Source: Dallia pectoralis
Lineage: Eukaryota > Chordata > Actinopteri > Esociformes > Umbridae
Assembly: GCA_029465975.1 (NCBI GenBank)
Contig: CM055730.1
Coordinates: 6,557,801-6,621,800 of the forward strand
Direction of reading: 5' to 3'
DNA length: 64,000 nucleotides
The translations under genes and the position numbers were made by a program. Of the stretch, positions 1-64,000 are shown piece by piece. Position 1 is the stretch's first letter; each line of letters opens with the position of its first letter. The notes beneath the pieces were generated by a model. That model saw nothing but the letters and a program-made list of their open reading frames with translations. It did no database searches and had not been told where the DNA came from.

Positions 1-53938
<53,938 letters not shown>

Positions 53939-54097
53939 GACTTTGCTGAATTCCTCGACAGACACGGAGGGAGAGAGCGAGAAAGAAAGAACGTGATGTA
54001 ATGGGTTCTAGACCAAAAAGCCAAGTTGGACAGCATGTGTCACTGCAGATGGAGAACTAAGGCTTTAAACAGTTTGTCTGATGAAAGGCAACCGTTT

Positions 54098-54195
54098 ACA
54101 AATAGGGCTCTACTTTTGAACTGGTTTTGTTGGGCTCTGGTTAAAGGTAGGGGACTATTTCACATAGGGGCTTCCATTTGGGATGTTGAAGATCT
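54098..54195. repeat. degenerate inverted-repeat element inside the fmn2 3' UTR
   Basis: It reads agggctctacttttgaactg, then gggctctggttaaaggtag, cacataggggcttccatttg and ggatg. This is the same arm order as at 28121-28213. The copy would be carried in the fmn2 mRNA tail. Confidence 0.45.
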
Positions 54196-54812
54196 ATATT
54201 TCCCGTTTTACCCCAAACAAGGGTCAACCTGGCCAGCCTGCTATGTGATCTGCTTGCTCAACAGTCTTCTACCATACTTATTAAACGCACACCTAGGATT
54301 CAATCACAAATAGGAGTGAAAGGTCATTGGGTCAAACGTCCCATGATGTCATCATTACACTAGAACTTCTACCAGTGATTGGTCAAAGGAGTTGTCAATT
54401 ATCACTGTAGAAATGGAGCATAAAGGATAGACTTTGGTCATGCAGACATAACGTGTGGAGTACCCTGAATATGCTCTAGAACAGACTGAGGGTTCCATTG
54501 GCTTCTATGCATACGCAGTTAAAGGCCTGCGATGACAGGCCCCGCCTCTGAGTGTATTCAGCACAGCACATCACAAGCAATATCACTGGAGACACGTGGG
54601 GAGATATGTGAACAGGGCAACGTGATTGGTCGGCCCATGTCATGTTCGTGAACGACTAGGGACAGAACAGCACCGTGTTCCCTTGTCAGTAGTGGGGCAC
54701 TGTAAAGGGGACAGTTTGGGACGCGGTCCCTGCGACGACTGCAGACAGTACCATCAACATGTTGTCAACGATTGGGTTGTTGTTGTTGTCCAGTCGCTCA
54801 GATGTTCCTCAT

Positions 54813-54818
54813 AATAAA
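54813..54818 (+). terminator. candidate poly(A) signal of fmn2
   Basis: AATAAA lies about 875 bases after the fmn2 stop. Further AATAAA hexamers on the same strand lie at 55636-55641 and 55648-55653. Which one is used cannot be read from the sequence. Confidence 0.4.
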
Positions 54819-54840
54819 TCATGCCTTTAAGCCCGAACTA

Positions 54841-56705
54841 AAACCACAGTTTTCTCTTCGGTAAGCATTTTAAATTGAAACGTGGGGAGAAATAGTTGTA
54901 CGGCTGATGGATGACATGGGGATATCACTTTGTTTAGGCCAAGTCTATACTGTATCAGCTTGGCTTTTCTTTAATCAACAGAATAAACCCAGTGTTTAGA
55001 TATGCCATGTTAGGCTCAAGCAAATTGCAGGAGAGATGCGCTTTCTGCGTCCGTGCTTGTCGGCATAGAGGGAGTGCCAAGGTCTCTGTGGTGACTTGGG
55101 TTGTGGGGAATGGGGAACTGGCAGGCTGTTCTAGCTACACAACCAGCACTTCAAATGCATAGAAATGTGGCCAATACTGGCTTGTCTTATGGGAAACAAA
55201 TGCTAATTTGGTGTAAATTGTAAATGTATAATTTATTCCGTTTTAACTCACCTAAAGTATGACGACGTGTGACGCCTTACATATGTGTAAGTGAGGTGGA
55301 CGGAGAATGTGGTTATGGGAAATGTACTGGTAAAAAACATGTTGTTGTTCCAACGTCATCAATCAAATACATTTTTATTTGCATTGAAGCAAATTCAGAT
55401 TCGGTACTTAACTTGGGTACTAAAATAATATATTTAAATGCAGTTCTATGGTTTTATCATGCTAATGTATGTAAAGTGGTATTCAATTGGGTCATTTTTA
55501 TTTTCTCCAGGCGTGTTCAATCACAACGTGATCCTGGATTTGTCAGGCGAGGTGTTCTATTCTAATTCTACTGTAATTGTATTTACTTGATCGTCATGGA
55601 AGCGGCAGTGTGATTTATGTACGTTTAAAATGATTAATAAAACGATTAATAAAATGCAGCATTTTATTACTTTTCAAGTGATTCTCTTGTGCAGATGACC
55701 GGCGATTAGGAAGTCAATACAATCATTTGATACTCCTAAAATGTACTTCAAAATAACCAAACATCATTAAACTTCAGGATAGATTTGGTATATAATTTAT
55801 TTCTGTAAATATATACATTGTTTGTAATGTACCATGGTATAGATATCTTCTGTATGATGATCATTTAGTCGAGTAATAAGTGTTTTTATTTGGACAGTGA
55901 TATTGAGGTTGGAATATGAGGTTTAACCCAGACATCATGACTACATTTACCAAGCCAGACCATGTCCCCTTCATTCTTTGGGCTGAATTATACATCCAGA
56001 GGATTGTGATCTGAGGGGACTGTGTTTGCATAATCCAGCACTGCCTAACCCTCTTACTGGAGATCTGCCATCCTGTAGGTTTTTGACTCGGACCCTTTAG
56101 CTTTTCAACCAATGGCAGATCTCCAAGAAGTGAGTTAAAACCTTCAGGATAGCAAATCCCTGGTTCAAGTGTTGGCAGCCCCACATAATGTGGCAACCCT
56201 TTCACTTAGACAATTTGAAGGTATTGTGGAATTATTACCATATTGGCCTGGTGGCTTGTGGGTACCAGTGTCTCCTCCGTCCTTTATGACAACAGAACAC
56301 CTTTTACACATTAAAAATAGCAGAATAATTTGGCGCAAGAAACGAGCTAGATTTTCCCCAAAAAACGTCACTTGCAACAAAACCCCCCACTAAGTCTTTT
56401 AAACCTTGTGTCGTCTGGCGGAAACAATGGTTGATGTTTAATGAATTTTGTTCTGAGCTTGACGAGTCTACAACCAGGAATTACAAACACTGCTTGTGGT
56501 CCACGAAAATTAGGAGAAACTTTCATAATAGGTGGCATCTGCTCACTCTGGTATTTGGGGCGGGTCCTGGCCCGGAGTCAATTTAGCGGTTCACTGTGTT
56601 ACTTACTTGGCCAAAATTTGACGACTGTTCAACAACTGTAGGAGTCTTCTGTGTAAAAGCCCTGCCTACAGCGTGGTGAGAAGCAGGTAATATTATAGGC
56701 TACAA
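54841..56705. other. intergenic / 3' UTR space between fmn2 and grem2
   Basis: It holds the candidate poly(A) signals of both genes. No supported gene or repeat array is visible. Small frames such as 55861-56205 lack coding evidence. Confidence 0.5.
55796..55890 (-). terminator. candidate poly(A) signals of grem2
   Basis: TTTATT on the plus strand (AATAAA on the minus strand) occurs at 55885-55890 and 55796-55801. These are about 1.8 and 1.9 kb downstream of the grem2 stop. Long 3' UTRs are usual for gremlin genes. The choice is a guess. Confidence 0.3.
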
Positions 56706-57395
56706 CTGTGTGGTTCATGTATGAGCAGCTGGGGTTCTGTGTGGTTCATGTATGAGCAGCTGGGGTTCTGTGTGGTTCATGTATGAGCAGCTGGGGTTCT
56801 GTGTGGTTCATGTATGAGCAGCTGGGGTTCTGTGTGGTTCCTGTATGAGCAGCTGGGGTTCTGTGTGGTTCTTGTATGAGCAGCTGGGGTTCTGTGTGGT
56901 TCATGTATGAGCAGCCGAGGTTCTGTGTGGTTCCTGTACGAGCAGTTAGGGTTCTGTGTGGTTCCTGTATGAGCAGTTAGGGTTATGTGTGTTTCATGTA
57001 TGAGCAGCCGAGGTTCTGTGTGGTTCCTGTACGAGCAGTTAGGGTTCTGTGTGGTTCCTGTATGAGCAGTTAGGGTTCTGTGTGGTTCATGTATGAGCAG
57101 CCGAGGTTCTGTGTGGTTCCTGTACGAGCAGTTAGGGTTCTGTGTGGTTCCTGTATGAGCAGTTAGGGTTCTGTGTGGTTCATGTATGAGCAGCCGAGGT
57201 TCTGTGTGGTTCCTGTACGAGCAGTTAGGGTTCTGTGTGGTTCCTGTATGAGCAGTTAGGGTTCTGTGTGGTTCATGTATGAGCAGCCGAGGTTCTGTGT
57301 GGTTCCTGTACGAGCAGTTAGGGTTCTGTGTGGTTCCTGTATGAGCAGTTAGGGTTCTGTGTGGTTCCTGTATGAGCAGTTAGGGTTCTGTGTGG
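56706..57395. repeat. ~31-bp minisatellite downstream of grem2, about 22 copies
   Basis: The unit contains gttctgtgtggttcatgtat plus gagcag(ctgggg/ccgag/ttagg). The variants alternate in a three-unit order (ccgagg, then two ttaggg) from about 56910 onward. It may lie in the grem2 3' UTR. Confidence 0.92.
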
Positions 57396-57692
57396 GGCTG
57401 CTGGGACATCAGTTCAAATGGCAGTCCTCGACCCGCGTTGAGTCACGCGCACGTATTGCGGTTCACGTGCGTGACGACATTCCCAGTCGGGAGTTTCTTC
57501 AGCCCGGTTATTAAACGTGGTGGACCGGTCGGTATCGTGCTGGAGTCGCTGACGCTCCATTACCACCGTCGTGCCCCAAGTACGCCTGACTGGAGCCATG
57601 TTGTGAGTCGTCTCCCTTCTATACTCAAGTCGTATGAATCATGTTGGGAATGTAGAAGATAAACAGCGGTTACTATGGAGCAAAGGGACGGG

Positions 57693-58197
57693 TCACTGTC
57701 TGCTGGCGTCGCCGACCGTTACCGATATGCAGCGACACTGTTTGACCCGTTGGATCTTTCTGTGCCGGAACGGAGGTTGCAGGTCGGGGCACTCCAGCTC
57801 CACGGTCAGCGTGGTGAACCGCTGCGGCCGGCAGAAAGCGCACGACTGAAATGACTCCTGCTCCTTCTTAACGTGCCGAGGGATGTAGAAGGAGTTACAC
57901 TGGCCGTAGCAGAACCGGTTGATGACCGTGCGACTGCGACACCCCTCCTCGCTGACCGTCTGCCGGAGCGGTTGGGTTTTGCACCAGTCGCTCTTCAGGT
58001 ACTTCCGCTCCGTCACCACTAGGGCTTCTTGGCTGGACGCCAGCACTTCCTGTTTGCGTGTTCGCCTGTCAGAGGTGTTGCCGTTCCCTTTGAATGGAGA
58101 GGGGATGGAGCCCTGGGGGCGGGTCTTGCGCGTGTTGCCGCCCACTGCACACAGGATTCCTGCCAGCAGGACGGATAACACAAACTGTCTGAACATC
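57693..58197 (-). CDS. grem2: gremlin-2, secreted BMP antagonist (complete coding exon)
   Basis: Gremlin-2 (PRDC) is a secreted DAN-family protein that binds BMP2/4-type ligands outside the cell and blocks receptor binding. The 167-residue frame runs from ATG at 58196 to TGA at 57693, about the usual length (168 in human). Residues 1-21 form a signal peptide (MFRQFVLSVLLAGILCAVGG). N40-T-S is a possible N-glycosylation site. The DAN/cystine-knot domain has nine cysteines, at 72, 86, 96, 100, 119, 122, 136, 154 and 156. EVLASSQEALVVTERKYLKS and DWCKTQPLRQTVSEEGCRSR match remembered gremlin-2 better than gremlin-1. Immediately upstream, on the minus strand, tctctctcccag|G-ATG is a splice acceptor. 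The 5' UTR is therefore split, as in mammalian GREM2, and its first exon lies to the right. The gene converges on fmn2. Confidence 0.96.
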
Positions 58198-58215
58198 CTG
58201 GGAGAGAGATGGAGA
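58198..58215 (-). promoter_or_regulatory. grem2: splice acceptor of the grem2 5' UTR intron
   Basis: On the minus strand a pyrimidine tract (ctctccatctctctcccag) ends one base before the ATG. This implies a non-coding first exon further right. I could not locate that exon, and it may be outside the window. Confidence 0.7.
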
Positions 58216-61186
58216 GCTCAATATTAGTTAACCTGGAGATATTGACTTGTAAAGTGGTAGGCTTGTTAGTCAATATAGTTATCAACATGTGTTTGTGTAC
58301 ATTTAAATTATGAGTCATATATAAATAAGATTTGAACATTACATAATGTATACTGAGCTTATGCTAACAGTCAAAAACATGTCTTCCTGTTCGATCTTTA
58401 TTGAACTTATTTAAAAAAAACGTGTCTTTAAATTTGTCACTGTTAATAATCTCACACACTTTCCCTGTCTCTCACTCTCTCCCCCTCCCTCTCCCTCTTC
58501 CTCTTCCTCACTCTACCCTGATTGCAGTGAAGGGGTGTGATTATTGGGATCAGTGGACCCTCCACTCTATCCAACAGTTACACATGGTTTCATTGGTGAC
58601 AGGAAGAGGCAGATTATCCCTAATTTGTCACTTTTCCTGACTGGGCTAAGCGGAGCAGTGGACCCACGTGTAGAGCATGTTGTTAAGGAGAGAGGAAAGA
58701 GGGGTCTCTCTCTGTCTCTCTCACTCTCTCACTCACACTTTCACTCTCTCACTCTCACACACACTCTCACTCTTTCTCCCACTCTCTCACACACACTCTT
58801 TCTCTCACTCTCACTCTCACTCTCTCTTCGTCTCACTCACACACTCTCTGTCTTTCTGGCACACTCTCTCATGCTTTTTCTCCCTCTCACACTCTCTGTT
58901 TTAGATATTTTGTTAACCAAGTATTAACCACACTGAGTATCATTATTTTGTGTATACAAAGTAAGCACTTCCCTGGATTAATTACAACATATTTGTCCTG
59001 ATCTCGAGCCAAGCTAGTGTAAAATGTATACTTTTTCTATCAGGTTCACACTTTTTCTCTCTGTTCACACTTGGCCCTAACAAGCATCCAATGCTCAGAT
59101 TCTACACTTGTTATACATTTGTAAACGATTAAAAGACGTGTCACTCATGATCAGATCAAACAGACATGCTCACATCCAGATCAGGACCCAGAATAACTGC
59201 ATGAAGAAATGGGTCCAGTTAGAAGTGCGGATGCTGGTAGGACCAGCTGATCTGCGTCTGTCGGTCGGTCGGTCTGTTCCCCGATGCTATGGATAGTAAC
59301 AATAGTGGTGCAATAACCAGTTCTGCTTATCAGCGAGAGACAAACGCAATCTAAAATGGAAACCCGGTCCGAAGCGTCAGAACCATATATAGGTGTGTGT
59401 GTGTGTTCTGTTTGGCCTCTGGCCTTCTCCCTTGAGGTGTTGACCTCACTGACTAGATGACATGACCTCCACTTTTCCCAAACATGATCTGCTGTGATGG
59501 CAACTGACCTCTGACCCTTGAGGTCACCTCTTACCACATGGGACCACTTTGGCCTGACTGACTGGAAACTGCCCGACTGGCTGATTCTCTGACTGGCTGC
59601 TTGTCTAAAGTAGAGAGATTTCATAGAGACAGCAGATATATCTATTTTTTATTATTAGATAAATGATATTTCGATATATTACTGAACTTTTTGTATAGCT
59701 ACAGTACCACCTGTTGTTTTTTATATTATGCATGACAACTTTTAATAGATTTCCTCTCACCACAGCTTTACTACAAGTACAATTTGAAGTATGTATAATG
59801 TGATTCGGATTTCCCATTTTGTTAATCGTAAGTAAAGCATCTTTTAATCCATATATAATTATGTCATAATTATTATTGTTTTATATCTAATATGTATAGC
59901 CTTATTTTAGCTTAACTTGGATCACATTTATGTTTACAGCAATTACCTCTGGGAATAAATGAGGTGACAGATTTGTTATAGGCAGAACTCCAGTTATAGG
60001 GACTGTTTTTAAAATGAGCCCAGATAATCCAGTCCATGTACTACAGAACTGTGTTCATAGAGCATTATTGGTTAACCTTCTCACGGAATGTGTCGTACGA
60101 TTATCAATTCAAACATGTCTAATGATTTCTAATATCACACATTTGATCCTTTTAAGAAATGGAAATCTGCTTATGTGTGTTAATAAATGTTTCACTTGAA
60201 CAATCCAACAACCGGTGCTGGTCGGAGAGACGTTGACTTTAGCTTGGAGAGCACAAACACAACATTTACACAATAGCAGTTATCCAGAACGTTGGCCTTG
60301 AAAACAACACGTCAAGCTGTTTAAAGAAACATGTGTTTAGTACAGCCTAGCCTGGGGCTGGGTGGACACGAGTTCCTACACACACACACACACACACACT
60401 GCCGCAGACACAACCTCTTCCTGCTGCCGTTCATAATTGCCACCAGCTGAGCGATAGCCCAAATGTTTCCCCACGACAATTGCTGTTCAGTTTCCAACTG
60501 AGATTCTCAGCTACTTAGTTAGTTCAACTACCTCTGTGGTCTGAGTGAAACACCAAGCCCTTGGTTACAGGTCGGGGCCCGAAGACTCGGACTTGCTGGG
60601 TTTTATTCAGTTTGTCAGAGAGAGGCGGAGGGATTTTACAGAATGGCGAAACGACAAACGCCCCCGGGGTGCCTGTAAGCTAAACAGCCCTCCGCCCTGG
60701 GTGTCTGGATCCGGGCCCCGACTCAAGCCCCAATGTGATCCCTGCGCTAGGCTGGTCGGACCCAAGGTGTCTCCACAGAGGCTTATCTCCCTGGGTAAAC
60801 CAGCCAGCGGCAGGGAAAGATAAACACTGGAAAACTGGAGTCTCGTGGTCTGGAGGACAAGGTTAGTGGGTGACCAGGTTCACCGAATAGCAACACAATT
60901 GGTTGTACAATTTTATGTGTAAGTATTCACAATAGTAACACATCCAGATTCCAAAAGAGCACTCAGATCCTTGTGAAACTGCATCCTGTAAATGGACCTA
61001 ACATAGTTAACAACAGAATGTTTTGTAGAATCAGAAACACGCAATCAGAAACACGCAGTCTGAAACACACAATAGTCACGTTCAGGGCAGAATTTACACT
61101 GTTTTTTCAGTGTTCAAATAACTGTCCAACTGTGTCGTGAATGAATAGGAAATAAAGCGATATTATTTGGAATACGGAGGACACTG
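58216..61186. other. region upstream of grem2 (5' intron or flank)
   Basis: CT-rich simple sequence occurs at 58461-58516 and 58700-58905. Short (GT)n lies at 59394-59405 and (CA)n at 60378-60402. No first exon, promoter or other gene was recognised. Confidence 0.5.
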
Positions 61187-62480
61187 GAGAGCACCTACTA
61201 CGAGCAGCCTACTGCTAACACATATTGATCCACCTACTACGAGCAGCCTACTGCTAACACATATTGATCCACCTACTACGAGCAGCCTACTGCTAACACA
61301 TATCGATCCACCTACTACGAGCAGCCTACTGCTAACACATATTGATCCACCTACCACATGCAGGCTACTGCTAACACATATCGATCCACCTACTATGAGC
61401 AGCCTACTGCTAACACATATCGATCCACCTACTACGAGCAGCCTACTGCTAACACATATTGATCCACCTACTACGAGCAGCCTACTGCTAACGCATATCG
61501 ATCCACCTACTACGAGCAGCCTACTGCTAACACATATCGATCCACCTACTACGAGCAGCCTACTGCTAACACATATCGATCCACCTACTATGAGCAGCCT
61601 ACTGCTAACACATATCGATCCACCTACCACATGCAGCCTACTGCAAACACTTATCGATCCACCTACCACATGCAGCCTACTGCTAACACATATTGATCCA
61701 CCTACCACATGCAGCCTACTGCTAACACATATTGATCCACCTACCACATGCAGCCTACTGCTAACACATATCGATCCACCTACCACATGCAGCCTACTGC
61801 TAACACATATCGATCCACCTACCACATGCAGCCTACTGCTAACACATATCGATCCACCTACCACATGCAGCCTACTGCTAACACATATCGATCCACCTAC
61901 CACATGCAGCCTACTGCTAACACATATCGATCCACCTACCACATGCAGCCTACTGCTAACACATATCGATCCACCTACCACATGCAGCCTACTGCTAACA
62001 CATATCGATCCACCTACCACATGCAGCCTACTGCTAACACATATCGATCCACCTACCACATGCAGCCTACTGCTAACACATATCGATCCACCTACCACAT
62101 GCAGCCTACTGCTAACACATATCGATCCACCTACCACATGCAGCCTACTGCTAACACATATCGATCCACCTACCACATGCAGCCTACTGCTAACACATAT
62201 CGATCCACCTACCACATGCAGCCTACTGCTAACACATATCGATCCACCTACCACATGCAGCCTACTGCTAACACATATCGATCCACCTACCACATGCAGC
62301 CTACTGCTAACACATATCGATCCACCTACCACATGCAGCCTACTGCTAACACATATCGATCCACCTACCACATGCAGCCTACTGCTAACACATATCGATC
62401 CACCTACCACATGCAGCCTACTGCTAACACATATTGATCCACCTACCACATGCAGCCTACTGCTAACACATATTGATCCA
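61187..62480. repeat. 39-bp minisatellite, about 33 copies
   Basis: The unit contains cctactgctaacacatatcg and atccacctaccacatgcag. Early copies (to about 61620) read tactacgagcag, later ones taccacatgcag. The later part is almost perfect. The 39-base period contains no stop in several frames, so long but meaningless open frames appear on both strands. Confidence 0.97.
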
Positions 62481-62561
62481 AAAGAGGTGTTTGCCTTCAG
62501 GTAGTGCTTCTCCTGAATCTCATTTGTCATCTAACTCACTTCTGATCTACCATAGAAATCT

Positions 62562-62950
62562 GACACTTCCTATAACTGCAGACTGGACACTTCCTATAAC
62601 TGCAGACTGAACACTTCCTATAACTGCAGACTGGACACTTCCTATAACTGCAGACTGGACACTTCCTATAACTGCAGACTGGACACTTCCTATAACTGCA
62701 GACTGGACACTTCCTATAACTGCTGACTGGACACTTCCTATAACTGCAGACTGGACACTTCCTATAACTGCAGACTGGACACTTCCTATAACTGCAGACT
62801 AGACACCTCCTATAACTTCAGACTGGACACCTTCTATAACTGCAGACTAGACACCTCCTATAACTTCAGACTGGACACTTCCTATAACTTCAGACTGGAC
62901 ACTTCCTATAACTGCAGACTGGACACTTCCTATAACTGCAGACTGGACAC
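62562..62950. repeat. 24-bp minisatellite, about 16 copies
   Basis: The unit is gacacttcctataactgcag plus actg. Variants include acctcc and cttcag. Confidence 0.93.
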
Positions 62951-63094
62951 TAACTCCCCAGTTTCTTTAGTCAATCAATAAAAGTATTTGATGAAGCCCT
63001 TTTTACAAACACAGAGTTTGAAACTTTTCTACTGTGGTGTTGCAGAAGGTCACGCAATACAGCCAATCTATAATTACGCTAGTCGTTGTCTCAG

Positions 63095-63205
63095 GATAGT
63101 ATAGTACCCAGTATAGTACCCAATATAGTGCCCAGTATAGTATAGTACAATGTATAGTACCAGTATAGTATAGTACCCTGTATAGTATATTAACCAGTAT
63201 AGTAA
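63095..63205. repeat. short degenerate TATAGTACC repeat
   Basis: It consists of repeated agtatagtacccagtatagt-like pieces of irregular length. Confidence 0.75.
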
Positions 63206-63345
63206 TCAGTATGGGTTTAGGGTCAAGTTAGAAATCACTACACTACAAACTCAAATCCTCATTATAGTTTGGGGTAAAGTTAAAGTTCACTAGATTACAA
63301 ACTGGATGTAATAGTGCAAACATGTGCCATGTTAATAATGAAACC

Positions 63346-63935
63346 TGTTCCATCTTATTAGTAATAAAAACATGTGCCGTCTTATTAGTAATGATAACCT
63401 GTGCCGTCTTATTAGTAATGATAACCTGTGCCGTCTTATTAGTAATGATAACCTGTGCCGTCTTATTAGTAATGATAACCTGTGCCGTCTTATTAGTAAT
63501 GATAACCTGTGCCGTCTTATTAGTAATGATAACCTGTGCCGTCTTATTAGTAATGATAACCTGTGCCGTCTTATTAGTAATGAAAACCTGTGCCGTCTTA
63601 TTAGTAATGATAACCTGTGCCGTCTTATTAGTAATGATAACCTGTGCCGTCTTATTAGTACTGATAACATGTGCCGTCTTATTAGTACTGAAAACATGTG
63701 CCGTCTTATTAGCAATGAAAACATATGCCGTCTTATAAGTAATGAAAACATGTGCCGTCTTATTAGCAATGAAAACATATGCCGTCTTATAAGTAATGAA
63801 AACCTGTGCCGTCTTATTAGTAATGAAAACCTGTGCCGTATTATTAGTAATGAAAACCTGTGCCGTCTTATTAGTAATGAAAACCTGTGCCATCATATTA
63901 GTACTGAAAACCTGTGCTGTCTTATTAGTATTGAT
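63346..63935. repeat. 27-bp minisatellite, about 22 copies
   Basis: The unit contains gtcttattagtaatgataac and ctgtgcc. The central block is perfect and the flanking copies vary (gaaaacatgtgcc). Confidence 0.95.
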
Positions 63936-64000
63936 TTAGTGTATTTCTTCTCCAAATGCTGTCTGCTTTATCTGGCATCATCAATAACTATCCTGGATAG

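Larger units (their letters stand above)
53939..54840 (+). other. fmn2: fmn2 3' untranslated region (3' end uncertain)
   Basis: This follows the TGA with no further frame. It contains one degenerate copy of the inverted-repeat element described below (54098-54195) and part of another (54678-54730). AATAAA at 54813-54818 is the first good poly(A) hexamer. Later AATAAA copies at 55636 and 55648 could extend the transcript. Confidence 0.55.

Noticed and set aside
57693..58197. Assignment as gremlin-1
   Set aside because: The length of 167 residues and the segments SSQEALVVTERKYLKSDW and PLRQTVSEEGCRSR fit gremlin-2. The neighbouring formin is FMN2-like.
61163..62530. Open frame of 455 codons on the minus strand, with a similar one on the plus strand
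   Set aside because: It is a 13-residue period produced by the 39-bp array. It is open in several frames on both strands, has no domain, and has no sign of selection on one frame.

Overview
The window is vertebrate genomic DNA, most likely from a ray-finned fish. It has long introns with GT-AG boundaries, many (CA)n tracts and intronic minisatellites, and two genes whose proteins I recognise as formin-2 and gremlin-2. Degenerate copies of a short inverted-repeat element (core like ccctattccctat...tagtgcacta) recur through the introns. From memory this element is abundant in salmonids and pikes, so a salmoniform or esociform is my best guess, by inference only.

Positions 1-53938 (+) carry the 3' part of fmn2 (formin-2). 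I resolve 20 coding exons, all with GT-AG borders and compatible phases. Together they give 3627 nt, that is 1208 codons plus a TGA stop. The 5' part of the first exon and the start codon lie outside the window. In order, the protein has an acidic and basic N-terminal region, a conserved LLEKLF...[13 protein letters not shown] segment, a QDQLYTWAAVSQ segment, a coiled coil, a proline-rich FH1 region, a full FH2 actin-nucleation domain and a short basic tail ending KAKLGMKI. That tail corresponds to the Spire-binding tail of FMN-family formins.

Positions 57693-58197 (-) carry the single coding exon of grem2 (gremlin-2), a secreted BMP antagonist of 167 residues with nine cysteines in the cystine-knot region. 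A splice acceptor lies one base upstream of its ATG. The two genes converge tail to tail about 3.75 kb apart, which is the arrangement of FMN2 and GREM2 in mammals. No grem2 5' exon or promoter could be identified to the right.

The rest is intron and intergenic DNA. Summing hand-drawn boundaries, roughly a third of the window is minisatellite, in about 35 arrays with units of 11-45 bp. The largest is a 4.4 kb array of a 38-bp unit (9311-13737) with a clear higher-order structure. Several arrays begin at or within about 25 bp of a 5' splice site. In introns 9 and 11 the splice donor itself is part of the repeated unit. I found no new multi-gene system. The relation between minisatellites and splice sites is the most notable feature. 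A degenerate LINE reverse-transcriptase fragment lies in intron 7.
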